DNA of 64,000 nt, from NCBI RefSeq assembly GCF_030812775.1, contig NZ_JAUSTI010000021.1, forward strand, positions 26,002 through 90,001, given 5' to 3'. This stretch comes from Paenibacillus tundrae (GTDB lineage Bacteria; Bacillota; Bacilli; Paenibacillales; Paenibacillaceae). Positions 1 through 8,688 of the stretch are shown in pieces. The position numbers and the translations under genes were made by a program. The stretch's first letter is position 1, and every line of letters begins with the position of its first letter. Under the pieces are notes generated by a model, which was not told where the DNA came from, searched no databases, and saw nothing but the letters and a program-made list of their open reading frames with translations.

Positions 1-399
1 GAAGAGATTGAGTCGCTCCATGAGGATCTACAGCAAGCCGAAGAGCGGGGCGTACGTCTGTTGTGGTCCTGTGAAGAAGGGGAAGGTATGCTAGAACAGC
101 CGCTGCCTTGGCCTGGAATGCCGGTCTATGCCGATGGTGAAGGACGGAAGTTCTCCCTTGTGGTAGATCGCTGCTGGTGTATGCTGGGGATGCGTGGTAA
201 AGGGAGTGTTACGCAAGCCGTTGTCACAGAGCATCCTGTGATGACAGGACTGCTGTTGAATCATTTTGCACAAGAGCTGGTATTGTTCGAGTTGGAGCAG
301 GATATGGGAGAAGCACTGGAGGCTCGTTACGGGCGTCGTTATGAGCGTCTCTCAGCACGATATTGGTCTAAGCCTACGGAGGGTAATGGATCAACATGA
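1..399 (+). CDS. TrmB-like transcriptional regulator, C-terminal part (5' end cut off)
   Basis: The frame is open from the first base, so the gene starts before the window and only about 132 C-terminal residues are present. The fragment begins with a charged helix followed by 'RGVRLLW', and further on has a 'VDRCWCMLG' strand. This pattern resembles the PLD-like effector domain of TrmB-family (sugar-sensing) regulators, which follows an N-terminal winged helix that is not visible here. The assignment is by resemblance only; another regulator with a similar C-terminal sensor domain is possible. A strong hairpin follows about 50 bases after the stop. Confidence 0.5.
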   Translation, partial: EEIESLHEDLQQAEERGVRLLWSCEEGEGMLEQPLPWPGMPVYADGEGRKFSLVVDRCWCMLGMRGKGSVTQAVVTEHPVMTGLLLNHFAQELVLFELEQDMGEALEARYGRRYERLSARYWSKPTEGNGST

Positions 400-446
400 C
401 CCGAGTCTGTGCAGTTAATCGTTCACGAGTCATCGCTTTATAAATA

Positions 447-500
447 CCAGATAAGCAAAACAGGCGCTGCCACACGGTAGACGCCTGTTTGTTTATCTGG
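447..500 (+). terminator. Hairpin after the TrmB-like gene
   Basis: Long near-perfect dyad: CCAGATAA and AAACAGGCG on the left pair with CGCCTGTTT and TTATCTGG on the right, around a loop of about 15 bases. It ends the upstream gene. There is no clean T run, but the stem has AT-rich flanks on both sides. The rest of 400-694 shows no gene. Confidence 0.65.
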
Positions 501-694
501 TTGTGAGGAGATCCGGAGCGTTAGCGTTTTGGTGAATAAATCACGTATGTCATTACATTCTTGTGTTATTAATCCTTGAAGCTTCAGATCATTAAAATTT
601 GAACCTAATCGTCGTATGCCATATGAATTAGAAATCAGTGGTATGAAGTTGCGCTGTTCTTGGGAGAATGAAAGTAGTACAGATGATGCTTACC

Positions 695-1423
695 TCACAA
701 GGTGTCCGATTTGCTAGAGGGTACGTCATACAGTGCTTCAAGTACACGGATATAATAGTCCTCCCCATGAGGCACAAACTCATGAGCATGCACCGTAACA
801 GTTTCTCGCACAGAAGATGGGGATGAATATACATCGTCGCTTGTCCCTAGTTCGGTACGTTCATCTGTGTTTCGATTCGTGGATGAAGCCAGCAACTCTG
901 TCTCTATACGGATTCCAGTAGCCTCGATAACTTCACGGTCACCTCGAAATAACGCGAGCAGATCATCCAGAGCAACCTCGTATAAGCCATGCACTTCGCT
1001 TGGCTGTAGGATGTATTCTTCAAGTGATTGATTCAGGCAGAGTCCATATACGGAGCTGAATTCCCGATCGATAAATGGCACCCCACGAACTTCTCCTTGA
1101 AGCTCCTGCTTCGCAGTGAGTAGATACGTCAGCGTTTCGAAGGCAGCCTGAACGCCCAGTTCTTCCTCTAATTCTCGGCTCGCTTCATGTAGCTGTTCAC
1201 CAGCAGTAAGGTGACCCGCGGCTGTAATGTCGTAGTAAAGGGGGAATGTATCCTTGATATCACGTCTTCGTTGAAAAAGAACCATCCGCTGACCGACTTC
1301 GTCACGCACGATCCAACAATGAAATGAACGGTGCCAATATCCTTTGGCATGAACCTCTGTTCGAGGTGCCGTGCCTAACCAATTTTGCTGATTGTCATAA
1401 AAATCGAAACGTTCTGGGGTCAT
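695..1423 (-). CDS. Nudix hydrolase
   Basis: Nudix-fold hydrolase of about 242 residues that should cleave a nucleoside-diphosphate-linked substrate; the substrate cannot be told from sequence. The Nudix box lies near residues 70-90: G-HLTAG-E, then six residues, then RELEEELG. It is one residue shorter than the textbook GX5EX7REUXEEXGU box but keeps the metal-binding RE..EE core, as in the IPP-isomerase-like Nudix subgroup. I start it at MTPERFDF because AAGGAG lies 9 bases upstream; the in-frame ATG eight codons earlier has no ribosome site. The C-terminal third is acidic and Ser/Thr-rich. It is transcribed alone, towards the TrmB-like gene. Confidence 0.85.
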   Translation of the reverse strand: MTPERFDFYDNQQNWLGTAPRTEVHAKGYWHRSFHCWIVRDEVGQRMVLFQRRRDIKDTFPLYYDITAAGHLTAGEQLHEASRELEEELGVQAAFETLTYLLTAKQELQGEVRGVPFIDREFSSVYGLCLNQSLEEYILQPSEVHGLYEVALDDLLALFRGDREVIEATGIRIETELLASSTNRNTDERTELGTSDDVYSSPSSVRETVTVHAHEFVPHGEDYYIRVLEALYDVPSSKSDTL

Positions 1424-1499
1424 GAAACGTATCTCCTTATATAGCAAGTTTTAAAGTTCAAAATTTCACAAAGTTTTATTAAGAAAGGGGAACCACCAC

Positions 1500-1802
1500 A
1501 TGGAATGCATTGTACACTTTCAAGTCATTTATCCGCAACCTCAAGAACGTAAAAGCCTTAGAGGACTCATCTTTGTAGGGCAGGGACAGGAGCCGGCTAA
1601 CAGTCAGTTAACGACGATGTTCAAAGATATGGGATTCAATGTACGTCTGGAAGATGAAGCACAGCTATTGTTCAAACCTGTGGATGCTTCGGCCAACTTT
1701 GAGTATATTCGTGTAACTGAGCTTGATACCGGGGAAGAAGTCTATAAGGAAGATAAGGATCTAAAATCGATTCTGGAACACCTGTTACCTCGCCGCTTCT
1801 AA
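1500..1802 (+). CDS. Small conserved protein, function unknown
   Basis: A 100-residue soluble protein with no signal peptide or membrane segment and a mixed alpha/beta look (hydrophobic strands at both ends, charged middle). The ribosome site AAAGGGG sits about 8 bases before ATG. It runs divergently from the Nudix gene, and the two starts are about 75 bases apart, so they probably share a promoter region. A terminator follows 65 bases after the stop. I recognise no family. Confidence 0.7.
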   Translation: MECIVHFQVIYPQPQERKSLRGLIFVGQGQEPANSQLTTMFKDMGFNVRLEDEAQLLFKPVDASANFEYIRVTELDTGEEVYKEDKDLKSILEHLLPRRF

Positions 1803-1867
1803 GTTTTAAGTCACTGTTGAGATCAGCTAATGTCTGTTTGTGAATGATAGAATCATCCCATAATACT

Positions 1868-1896
1868 AAAGGCCCCACCGAATCGGTGAGACCTTT
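1868..1896 (+). terminator. Intrinsic terminator after the 100-residue gene
   Basis: AAAGG and CACCG pair with CGGTG and CCTTT around a 3-base loop, with two small internal mismatches and T-rich flanks. It could act in both directions. Confidence 0.6.
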
Positions 1897-2184
1897 CTGA
1901 GAAGTAACCAGGAGCCGTTCTGCTCCGCCCCATCCGTCATTGTACCTGAGGAATTAACGTGGGTGGGGAATCGACACGGACAGACAAGCTGAAGTTTTTT
2001 ATTACATACCCGTTGCACCCTAGAATTTATTCAAACGATGGCAGTCGAGCAGAGATCACTCGAGTAGCCCACCTGAATGTCTGTCTTCTAAAGGATCAGA
2101 GTAGGACATTGCTCTGAGGTGCGAGAAGACTCGTCATAATGAAGTAAGTTCATGATCAGTTATGACGAGCTTACTTGCGTTTCC
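1897..2184. other. Intergenic region 3' of mscL, no gene seen
   Basis: No ORF with a ribosome site was found on either strand. At 2130-2169 there is a perfect 10-bp stem (CTCGTCATAA / TTATGACGAG, 20-base loop). Part of its loop (AAGTAAG near 2142) can instead pair with CTTACTT at 2170-2176, so two folds compete. It lies just after the stop codon of mscL (minus strand) and may be its terminator, but there is no T run. Confidence 0.4.
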
Positions 2185-2679
2185 TTAAGCAGGACTCCCG
2201 CTGCCTTCAGCTTCTAGCTCGGATGTACAGTGGGAGCAACGAGTAGCTGCTGCCGGAATTTCAGATAGGCAGTATTTGCAAGCCTTGGTCGTTTTCTTCG
2301 GCTCAGGCTTTTTGTGTTCTTTGCTTTTGAGGTAATTAATACCTTTGACGAGCATGAAGATACAGAATGCCACAATAAGAAAATCAATCATAACGTTGAT
2401 AAACTGACCATATGCAATTACGGTAGCACCAGCTTCGTTTGCTTGAGCGAGCGTTGTGATGTCTTGTCCATTTGCCGTCTTCACACTTGGATCAAGATTG
2501 ATGATTTTCTGGCTGAAATCAATGCCGCCCATCAGTTTGCCAACCGGTGGCATGATGATATCATTCACGAGTGAAGTTACAATTTTACCAAAAGCAGCCC
2601 CGATAATAACCCCGACCGCCAGATCAATGACGTTGCCACGTACGGCAAATTCCTTGAATTCTTTAAGAACGCCTTTCAT
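2185..2679 (-). CDS. mscL: Large-conductance mechanosensitive channel with C-terminal zinc ribbon
   Basis: MscL opens under membrane tension to release solutes during osmotic down-shock. The N-terminus MKGVLKEFKEFAVRGNVIDLAVGVIIGAAFGKIV is represented here by its hallmark 'RGNVIDLAVGVIIGAAFG' helix (TM1). TM2 is 'FLIVAFCIFMLVKGINYL'. After the usual basic cytoplasmic tail there is an added CxxC...CxxC segment (CKYC ... CSHC) that reads as a rubredoxin-like zinc ribbon, making the protein 164 residues, longer than the roughly 130-150 of plain MscL. I chose ATG at 2679 because AAAGGAG sits 10 bases upstream; the 26 codons before it lack channel homology. Confidence 0.92.
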   Translation of the reverse strand: MKGVLKEFKEFAVRGNVIDLAVGVIIGAAFGKIVTSLVNDIIMPPVGKLMGGIDFSQKIINLDPSVKTANGQDITTLAQANEAGATVIAYGQFINVMIDFLIVAFCIFMLVKGINYLKSKEHKKPEPKKTTKACKYCLSEIPAAATRCSHCTSELEAEGSGSPA

Positions 2680-2957
2680 AGTTGCATGTCTCCTTTGACA
2701 GATAATGTCGTTGCAAAGGTTGTTTTGAACCCGCGCTTCCGTTTTCATATTGTACATAAAAATGACGCTTCAATCACCCCTGAAATGCAAATTAAGACAA
2801 CTTTCCGCAACTTCCATGAAAATACTTCTTTATTTCACGCGAGCAATTCGGTATACTTCTAACATTGTCAGTGAAGTTTAACTTATTTATTTACAGATTC
2901 ACGATCATACATCGTTCAGAATCATGGGAATTATCGGTTTAACAATTTAATACGCCG

Positions 2958-3030
2958 TTACTCGTATATGTGCAGGAATAGGCCTGCATGTCTCTACCCG
3001 ATCACCGTAATGATCGGACTACGGGAAAGA
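2958..3030 (+). promoter_or_regulatory. Guanine-sensing purine riboswitch (xpt-pbuX leader)
   Basis: All purine-aptamer landmarks are present: P1 CTCGTA pairs with TACGGG; P2 TGCAGG with CCTGCA; TCTCTACC joins P2 to P3; P3 GATC with GATC around L3 containing CCGTAA; then GGACTACGGG. The specificity base in 'GACTA' is C rather than the U of adenine aptamers, so the ligand should be guanine or hypoxanthine. It precedes xpt and pbuX, the classic target pair. Confidence 0.93.
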
Positions 3031-3227
3031 TCTGTTATATTGCTAATGTTATGATGATGGTAATCCAAAATAGGCTAAGTACAGTGCTCATCGTCGCATC
3101 TGTGTGAGTCATGGACTTGTTCCTTTTGCTCAAGCTCAACATGGGTTCGAAGAGACACACTAGAACCGCGTGATTCCATCTGCCGTATCATTACGAAATT
3201 TCAGTTTCAATGGCTTGTCATATATGT

Positions 3228-3297
3228 ACAAGTCTGTCTTTCCTGTCTCCGGTTCAGCCGCAGCGGTGAAAGGTGGGCTTTTTGTTTTTGGCAGCCG
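3228..3297 (+). terminator. Probable expression-platform terminator of the guanine riboswitch
   Basis: CTTTC and CCG at about 3238-3252 can pair with CGG and GAAAG at about 3264-3272, followed by GGTGGGC and two T runs (3279-3289). This sits between the aptamer and xpt. The roughly 200 bases between aptamer and hairpin are unusually long and carry no ORF with a ribosome site, so the switching mechanism is inferred rather than seen. Confidence 0.5.
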
Positions 3298-3351
3298 AAT
3301 GGGAGAGCATGCAGGGTCGCCTGTGCGAGAGGCACACAAGGAGAGAACAAC

Positions 3352-3939
3352 ATGCAATTGCTAAAAGATAAAGTAAGACAGGAAGGCATTGTACTGTCTG
3401 AACAAGTACTGAAAGTGGACTCATTTTTGAACCATCAGATGGACCCGGTTCTCATGAAGGAAGTGGGCAAGGAATTCATCCGCCGCTTCGAAGGGGAGAA
3501 TATCACACGTGTGCTCACGATTGAATCCTCGGGTATAGCGCCAGGCATCATGACGGCATTGGAGCTTAATGTACCGCTGATTTTTGCACGGAAGCAGAAG
3601 TCGCTTACTCTTACAGAAGATATTCTGGTCGAGAAGGTGTACTCATTCACGAAGCAGGAGACCAATGAGATTACCGTTGCCAAAAAGTTCATGCAGCCAG
3701 GTGACCGCGTACTCATTATCGATGACTTCTTGGCGAATGGTGAGGCGGCATTTGGACTAGCACGTATCGTAGAACAGGTTGGAGCCGAGGTAGTCGGCAT
3801 TGGGATCGTAATTGAGAAAGCCTTCCAGCCAGGCGGACGCTTGCTTCAAGAAGCAGGATATCGGGTTGAATCACTAGTTCGTATTGGTGCCCTGTCGAAC
3901 GGACAGGTTACATTTGCGGATGAGGAGGGCACGAACTGA
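3352..3939 (+). CDS. xpt: Xanthine phosphoribosyltransferase
   Basis: Converts xanthine plus PRPP to XMP in purine salvage (cytoplasmic). At 195 residues it has the family's usual length. The PRPP-binding motif is VLIIDDFLANGEAA near residues 124-137, and the N-terminus 'LLKDKV..EG' is typical of Xpt. AAGGAG lies 9 bases before ATG. It is the first gene of xpt-pbuX, with one base between its stop and the pbuX start, under the guanine riboswitch: high guanine should shut it off. Confidence 0.95.
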   Translation: MQLLKDKVRQEGIVLSEQVLKVDSFLNHQMDPVLMKEVGKEFIRRFEGENITRVLTIESSGIAPGIMTALELNVPLIFARKQKSLTLTEDILVEKVYSFTKQETNEITVAKKFMQPGDRVLIIDDFLANGEAAFGLARIVEQVGAEVVGIGIVIEKAFQPGGRLLQEAGYRVESLVRIGALSNGQVTFADEEGTN

Positions 3940-3940
3940 T

Positions 3941-5293
3941 ATGGCACGCGAACGTATTTTTCAGCGGCATCGGCACCCGGTTCAAACATTCTCCTTAGGT
4001 CTCCAGCATGTATTAGCGATGTATGCAGGTGCCGTGATTGTGCCTCTGATCGTAAGTGAAGCCTTAGGCTTTACGATGGAGCAACTGACGTACTTGATTG
4101 CAATTGATTTGCTCGCCTGTGGCGTAGCGACATTGCTTCAAGTGTGGGGGAACCGTTATTTCGGAGTGGGGCTCCCTGTTATGCTTGGTTGTGCTTTCCA
4201 GGCGGTATCTCCGATGATTATTATCGGTCAGAGCAGCGGTGTATCAGCCATTTATGGTGCGATTATTGCTTCCGGACTATTTGTGCTTATTTTCTCCGGT
4301 CTATTTGGTAAATTGATTCGACTATTTCCACCAGTGGTTACAGGCTCAGTCGTGACGATTATTGGTTTGACACTGATCCCTGTGGCGTTCAACGATCTTG
4401 GTGGTAGTACGAATTTTGGTAGTGCTCAGAATTTGATGCTCGGTTTCGGTGTACTGCTGTTCATCATTCTGTTGACGCGGTTTACAACTGGATTTATCCG
4501 CTCCATCTCGGTTCTGATTGGACTTCTCGCTGGTACAATTGCAGCAGCCTTTATGGGTGAAGTGAAACTCGCACCTTTACGTGAAGCAAGCTGGTTCCAT
4601 ATGATACAGCCGTTCTACTTCGGTAAACCAACGTTTGAGATTGTACCGATTCTGACGATGATTTTGGTCGCTATAGTGAGTGTTGCTGAATCAACGGGTG
4701 TATTTATGGCTTTGGGTAAAATTCTGGATAAAGATCTGACTTCCAAAGACCTGGCTCGGGGTTACCGCGCAGAAGGTCTGGCGATTGTACTGGGTGGTAT
4801 CTTCAACTCCTTCCCATACACGACCTATTCGCAAAATGTAGGGCTTGTACAGATGACGCGAGTTAAAACACGTGATGTTATTGTTGTAGCGGGTAGCTTG
4901 CTTGTTGTGATTGGATTCGTACCCAAGATTGCTGCGCTGGCACAGCTTGTACCAGGTTCTGTTTTAGGTGGAGCGATGGTTGCTCTGTTTGGCATGGTGG
5001 TATCGTCAGGTATTCGCATTTTGGGAAGCCAAGTGGATCTGAACCGTCATGAGAATTTGTTCATTATCGCGTGTTCTGTAGGCATGGGTCTAGGGGTAAC
5101 CGTTGTACCTGAGCTGTTTGCCAATACACCAGCCTGGGCACAAATCATGTTAGGTAACGGCATCATTGCAGGTAGTTTTACAGCGATATTTATGAATCTC
5201 TTGTTCAACGGCATTGGAACGAAGGCTGAGGCAGCTAGAATGGCAGAGAAACAAGCGGACGATATTATTGGCGAGTCTAAACAGCCTGCGTAA
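3941..5293 (+). CDS. pbuX: Xanthine permease (NCS2 family)
   Basis: A 450-residue membrane transporter of the nucleobase:cation symporter-2 family, with about 12-14 hydrophobic segments. The N-terminal 'LGLQHVLAMYAGAVIVPLIV' is the NCS2 hallmark, and 'VAESTGVFMALGKI' and 'NSFPYTTYSQNVG' match the substrate-site regions. I start at MARERIF because GAGGAGGG precedes it and this is immediately after xpt. Its position in the guanine-riboswitch operon supports xanthine as substrate over uric acid or uracil. Confidence 0.93.
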   Translation: MARERIFQRHRHPVQTFSLGLQHVLAMYAGAVIVPLIVSEALGFTMEQLTYLIAIDLLACGVATLLQVWGNRYFGVGLPVMLGCAFQAVSPMIIIGQSSGVSAIYGAIIASGLFVLIFSGLFGKLIRLFPPVVTGSVVTIIGLTLIPVAFNDLGGSTNFGSAQNLMLGFGVLLFIILLTRFTTGFIRSISVLIGLLAGTIAAAFMGEVKLAPLREASWFHMIQPFYFGKPTFEIVPILTMILVAIVSVAESTGVFMALGKILDKDLTSKDLARGYRAEGLAIVLGGIFNSFPYTTYSQNVGLVQMTRVKTRDVIVVAGSLLVVIGFVPKIAALAQLVPGSVLGGAMVALFGMVVSSGIRILGSQVDLNRHENLFIIACSVGMGLGVTVVPELFANTPAWAQIMLGNGIIAGSFTAIFMNLLFNGIGTKAEAARMAEKQADDIIGESKQPA

Positions 5294-5374
5294 GTAGATG
5301 TTAACAATACCAGCAAGAAGTAGTTTCCGTCATGCATCATATGTTAACTCGTGTCATGAAATACTTATATTACG

Positions 5375-5545
5375 TGTTCAAAAAGGTCGGTTTTCAGTAC
5401 CAAGAAGATGGGGTGAAGATAGAAATGGAGTAGCGGAGCGTAGATTAAGCTACGTGAGCAACGGACATTTCGGCTGAATCCCATATTCGAAGCTGAGATG
5501 CCGCTCGCGCATCCTTCGTAATCAAAAGCGGACTTTTTGAACAAC
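5375..5545. repeat. Palindromic intergenic repeat element, about 170 bp
   Basis: The ends are inverted copies of one another: TGTTCAAAAAGGTCGG on the left and, read on the other strand, TGTTCAAAAAGTCCGC on the right, continuing imperfectly to about 27 bp. The interior contains further GC-rich self-complementary stretches and no ORF. It has the look of a MITE or repeated extragenic element, but only one copy is visible in this window. Confidence 0.5.
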
Positions 5546-5621
5546 CTTTTATGTCATGAATAAATGGTTTAATGGCATGAGTCATTTACATGATGAATGA
5601 TCTATAGCATGAATAACAACA

Positions 5622-5666
5622 CAAACATCCGATTCTCTGCTTTGCAGGGAAACGGATGTTTTTTTG
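5622..5666 (+). terminator. Intrinsic terminator after pbuX
   Basis: AAACATCCG pairs with CGGATGTTT, directly followed by a run of T. The stem is symmetric enough to serve the convergent DUF4870 gene as well. Confidence 0.85.
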
Positions 5667-5697
5667 GTTAGAAGCCGTAAGGAATTATAAATGCGAA

Positions 5698-6036
5698 TTA
5701 TAAATGCCGCATCTGTTTTTCCGCAAAATCACCAATCCAAGGCAGCTTCAGCCATTTTCCCTGTAAGCTTGTTACAACCATCAGGAGCCATACAACCACA
5801 CCAAGCAGGGATAACAGGGAGGAGACCAATGGGCCAAATAATGGGAGAAATGTGCATAACACATGACCGACCATAATGAGGCCAAATACCGTTACCGATT
5901 GAAGCGCATGGAACATAACGAATCGACTCCGCTTTTCCACAGCGAGAAATATGATCCCACCAACAATGGTGAACAGATAACAGAGCATACCTGCAATATT
6001 TTCATCCAGACCGCTCGATGATTTAATGGGGGACAT
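5698..6036 (-). CDS. DUF4870 (Tic20-like) small membrane protein
   Basis: 112 residues with about three membrane segments. The N-terminal 'NIAGMLCYLFTIVGGIIFLAVEK', then 'RFVMFHALQSV', is the DUF4870 signature. The family is of unknown function. AAAGGAGG lies about 9 bases before the ATG. It converges on pbuX and shares its terminator region. Confidence 0.85.
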   Translation of the reverse strand: MSPIKSSSGLDENIAGMLCYLFTIVGGIIFLAVEKRSRFVMFHALQSVTVFGLIMVGHVLCTFLPLFGPLVSSLLSLLGVVVWLLMVVTSLQGKWLKLPWIGDFAEKQMRHL

Positions 6037-6290
6037 CCGGTCAAGCCTCCTTTGTCCTTTTTATATAAGCTATGAGGAGAAGGGACAGAACTGAACCGGA
6101 ATGATGAAGGATTGAATGAATGGATAAATCTATGTATGTATGATGTGTTGCTATATCTAGTGTATAGAAAGCTATTTACATTTAACATGGCGTTGGTGTA
6201 GCTATGGAGGAACAGACCCATTTGTCATATCGGCTGTGCCTGCCCCCCAGAGCTACTATTTAAGATCTATCCTTCTGGTTACCCTAAAGA

Positions 6291-6572
6291 TTAATTATCA
6301 CCTTGCTCAAGCTGTCTACGTGGATTCGTGACTTTACCGATTTTGTCAGTATCATTCTCCTTGGGTACCAAACGTTCGTCCGTACGACCATCATGATGGT
6401 TCTCAAAGGCAAACTCCGTCAATTTCCACTCTGTCTTGCCAAGAATGGGATCGGCGGGAAAATGCTGACCTCGATGCAGATGCTCCTCGCGTCCTGCTTC
6501 GTTGATGTAGATTCCGTCCACTTCCACGACTTCATGCGAAAGGGGCAACATGTCCTGTTCTTTTCGTTCCAT
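6291..6572 (-). CDS. Conserved hypothetical protein (93 residues)
   Basis: A soluble, highly charged protein without signal or membrane segment. 'HRGQHFPADPILGKTEWKL' followed by His/Asp-rich and basic segments suggests a small conserved family of Paenibacillus and relatives, but I know no function. GGAGG sits 8-9 bases before ATG. It stands alone. Confidence 0.65.
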   Translation of the reverse strand: MERKEQDMLPLSHEVVEVDGIYINEAGREEHLHRGQHFPADPILGKTEWKLTEFAFENHHDGRTDERLVPKENDTDKIGKVTNPRRQLEQGDN

Positions 6573-6969
6573 GAAACGGCGCCTCCTCAGAATCCAGAAA
6601 TTTAACTATAATGGTTGTCCGTGATAATATCCCCCGAATAGTTACGCGTTATGCTGGATACATTAATTCCGTATACAATAGGCATATGCATTAAATATGA
6701 TTCGGAATTAAACTTTTTCGGGTTAAAAACCGTTATAAATATTAAGGAAAATCGTCAAGTCGTAACATACTTCCGAATATGCTACAATAAGATTATGATT
6801 CAACTTGAATCATATCGGGTATTTATAGTGTCAGGTACTTGCTTTTAGCGAGGTTCCCGACCTAAAGCTTGCTTTAAGCCGCGCACACAACTTCATGAAT
6901 GGCATTTAAGACTTATTCGGCGTTCTCTAAACGGAGCATTCACTTTCAACGTTTTGGGAGGGAATTACA
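6573..6969. other. Intergenic region, no gene seen
   Basis: AT-rich. A TGCTACAAT extended -10-like site at about 6781-6789 could be the promoter of the 62-residue gene starting at 6970. Around 6841-6890 are short self-complementary pieces (AGGT/ACCT, AAAGC/GCTTT). The reading frame at 6651-6848 has no ribosome site and no protein-like composition. Confidence 0.4.
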
Positions 6970-7158
6970 ATGGCAACGAAAGGTCACAATGAGGTCAAAG
7001 AAAGTTTGAGGGAAATGACTCGGATTTTCCGTCCTAAGGATCCAAAAAAATTCGTGAAGGAGTACGTGAGAAAATACCGGATTACGGGTGGGTATGAAGA
7101 AGAATTGACTTCTGTGGTCGAGCATGAGCTTGTCAAGATGGATTCTTCCGTATCCTGA
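6970..7158 (+). CDS. Small basic protein, function unknown
   Basis: 62 residues, rich in Lys, Arg and Glu, predicted helical and soluble ('FRPKDPKKFVKEYVRKYRIT'). GGGAGG lies 8 bases before ATG and a strong terminator follows 40 bases after the stop, so it is a clean single-gene unit. No family recognised. Confidence 0.7.
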   Translation: MATKGHNEVKESLREMTRIFRPKDPKKFVKEYVRKYRITGGYEEELTSVVEHELVKMDSSVS

Positions 7159-7198
7159 AGCACTTAACTTAGAATTTTACTGTTCCGATATGAATAGA

Positions 7199-7240
7199 AC
7201 CGTCTTCCGGGCGTTAAGCTCCGGTAGACGGTTTTTTTTG
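7199..7240 (+). terminator. Intrinsic terminator
   Basis: AACCGTC and TCCGG pair with CCGG and GACGGTT around a 10-base loop, followed by eight T. Confidence 0.9.
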
Positions 7241-7330
7241 CTTTAGCCAGAAGAGTTTACCATTATTTTTCGGGCTTTGTTGCGTGAAGCTTGCATATAT
7301 ATGGGAGTACACAACTTCCAGGAAGGATGT

Positions 7331-8092
7331 ATGCATGTGGATCCTATTTTGAAAACAAAAGAAGAGATTAGCTACATGCAGGAAGCAGGGAGAATCCTGC
7401 ACAACTGTCACAAGCTCATTGAACAGCGGTTAGCTCCCGGTGTAACTACACGGGACATGGATGAATTAGTGGAAGAATTTCTAGCGAAGAACGGTGCAAC
7501 GCCTGAACAAAAAGGATACAAAGGATACCCTTATGCGACCTGTGCCTCTATCAATGAGGTGGTCTGTCACGGTTTTCCTAGTGAACGGGAATTGGCTGAA
7601 GGTGACGTCGTGACTATTGATATGGTTGTGAATAAAGACGGCTGGCTTGCTGACTCTGCCTGGACATATGGGATCGGAGAACAGCGGCGGTCGATTCGTA
7701 AATTGATGAAACGTACAGAGAAGGCACTGCACCGTGCTATTGCCCAAGCTGTACCTGGGAATACGCTGGGGGATATCGGCAATGCCATAGAACGCTCAGC
7801 AAGGTTATATCGATATGGTATCGTGAAGCCGCTCATTGGTCATGGGATTGGTCAATACATTCATGAACCGCCCAATGTACTACCTTATGGCAAACGTGGC
7901 ACAGGGCAGATGTTGACCGAAGGCATGGTCATTACGATTGAACCGATCTTCACCAGAGGCAGCTCAGGAGTTGTGGTGTGGGACGAAGATGGATGGACTG
8001 TTCGAACGGTGGACGGGAGCTGGGGAGTTCAATACGAGCACACGATCGCGATCACGAGCAATGGCCCACGAATCTTAACCGATGGAACATAA
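7331..8092 (+). CDS. map: Methionine aminopeptidase, type I
   Basis: Removes the initiator methionine from nascent proteins; a dinuclear metal enzyme of the pita-bread fold. All five ligands can be placed: Asp in 'TIDMVV', Asp in 'LADSAW', His in 'GHGIGQYIHEPP', Glu in 'TIEPIF', Glu in 'YEHTIA'. About 253 residues, the usual length. Two starts are possible: ATG at 7331 (GGAAGG only 4 bases away) or GTG at 7337 (10 bases away), which would give the common 'MDPILKTKEE' N-terminus. It stands alone, not in a ribosomal-protein operon, so it is probably a second map copy. Confidence 0.92.
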   Translation: MHVDPILKTKEEISYMQEAGRILHNCHKLIEQRLAPGVTTRDMDELVEEFLAKNGATPEQKGYKGYPYATCASINEVVCHGFPSERELAEGDVVTIDMVVNKDGWLADSAWTYGIGEQRRSIRKLMKRTEKALHRAIAQAVPGNTLGDIGNAIERSARLYRYGIVKPLIGHGIGQYIHEPPNVLPYGKRGTGQMLTEGMVITIEPIFTRGSSGVVVWDEDGWTVRTVDGSWGVQYEHTIAITSNGPRILTDGT

Positions 8093-8179
8093 TGTGGTAA
8101 TTGTGATTTATGCCAGGACATGTCATGTACAGGAGAACTGAAAGCAACGTTGGATTCAGAAAGGGAGGAGCACTACTCC

Positions 8180-8377
8180 ATGCCGCTTCAAATGGCCAAA
8201 AGAACGGTGTGGAGTGAAATTTCCCTGCTGTACAACTGGAAGCTATCCTGCCAGGAAGAGATGGATTTTCTTTTGCATAATTTCGCATGTTTTGAGTGTG
8301 ATAAAAGTCTGGTGAAAAATACGCCCGATCACCGAAATTTGGCAAAAATTTTCAAATTTATATTCATGTTTTTTTGA
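8180..8377 (+). CDS. Possible small ORF (65 residues), doubtful
   Basis: Begins MPLQMAKRTVW and ends in a hydrophobic 'IFKFIFMFF'. AAGGGAGGAG lies about 10 bases upstream, and GGAG CACTA CTCC can fold over that ribosome site. Three cysteines and no recognisable family. It may equally be noncoding sequence between map and the ctaC promoter. Confidence 0.25.
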   Translation: MPLQMAKRTVWSEISLLYNWKLSCQEEMDFLLHNFACFECDKSLVKNTPDHRNLAKIFKFIFMFF

Positions 8378-8453
8378 CTGAAATCGCTTGCAAATATAGT
8401 TATGGTGCGGTTTTCTACATAAAGTGAACAAATTGTGAACATGTGTCCAAAGA

Positions 8454-8482
8454 TTGACAAAATCATACCCTCAACTTATATT
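8454..8482 (+). promoter_or_regulatory. Sigma-A promoter of the caa3 oxidase operon
   Basis: TTGACA (8454-8459), exactly 17 bases, then TATATT (8477-8482). It leaves a leader of about 200 bases before ctaC, in which AGAC...CCCTT can pair with AAGGG...GTCT (about 8535-8565). Confidence 0.8.
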
Positions 8483-8688
8483 TAATATGTGATTGAACCA
8501 TATAGAATGAATTGGAAGAATGCGTAGACATGCCCTTTGAAGGAAATTAAGGGGTCTATGGAAGCGTTATTTCTGGAAACGTTCTATATGACGGAGAGGA
8601 TTATACGTATTGTGCCAGAACGGAAGAGCAACATGCTTTTGGGACAAAGACGGTAATCTACGAAAACGTAAAAAAGTGGGGTAGATCA

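Noticed and set aside
6651..6848. 65-residue frame in an AT-rich gap
   Set aside because: No ribosome site, no family, composition of random AT-rich DNA.
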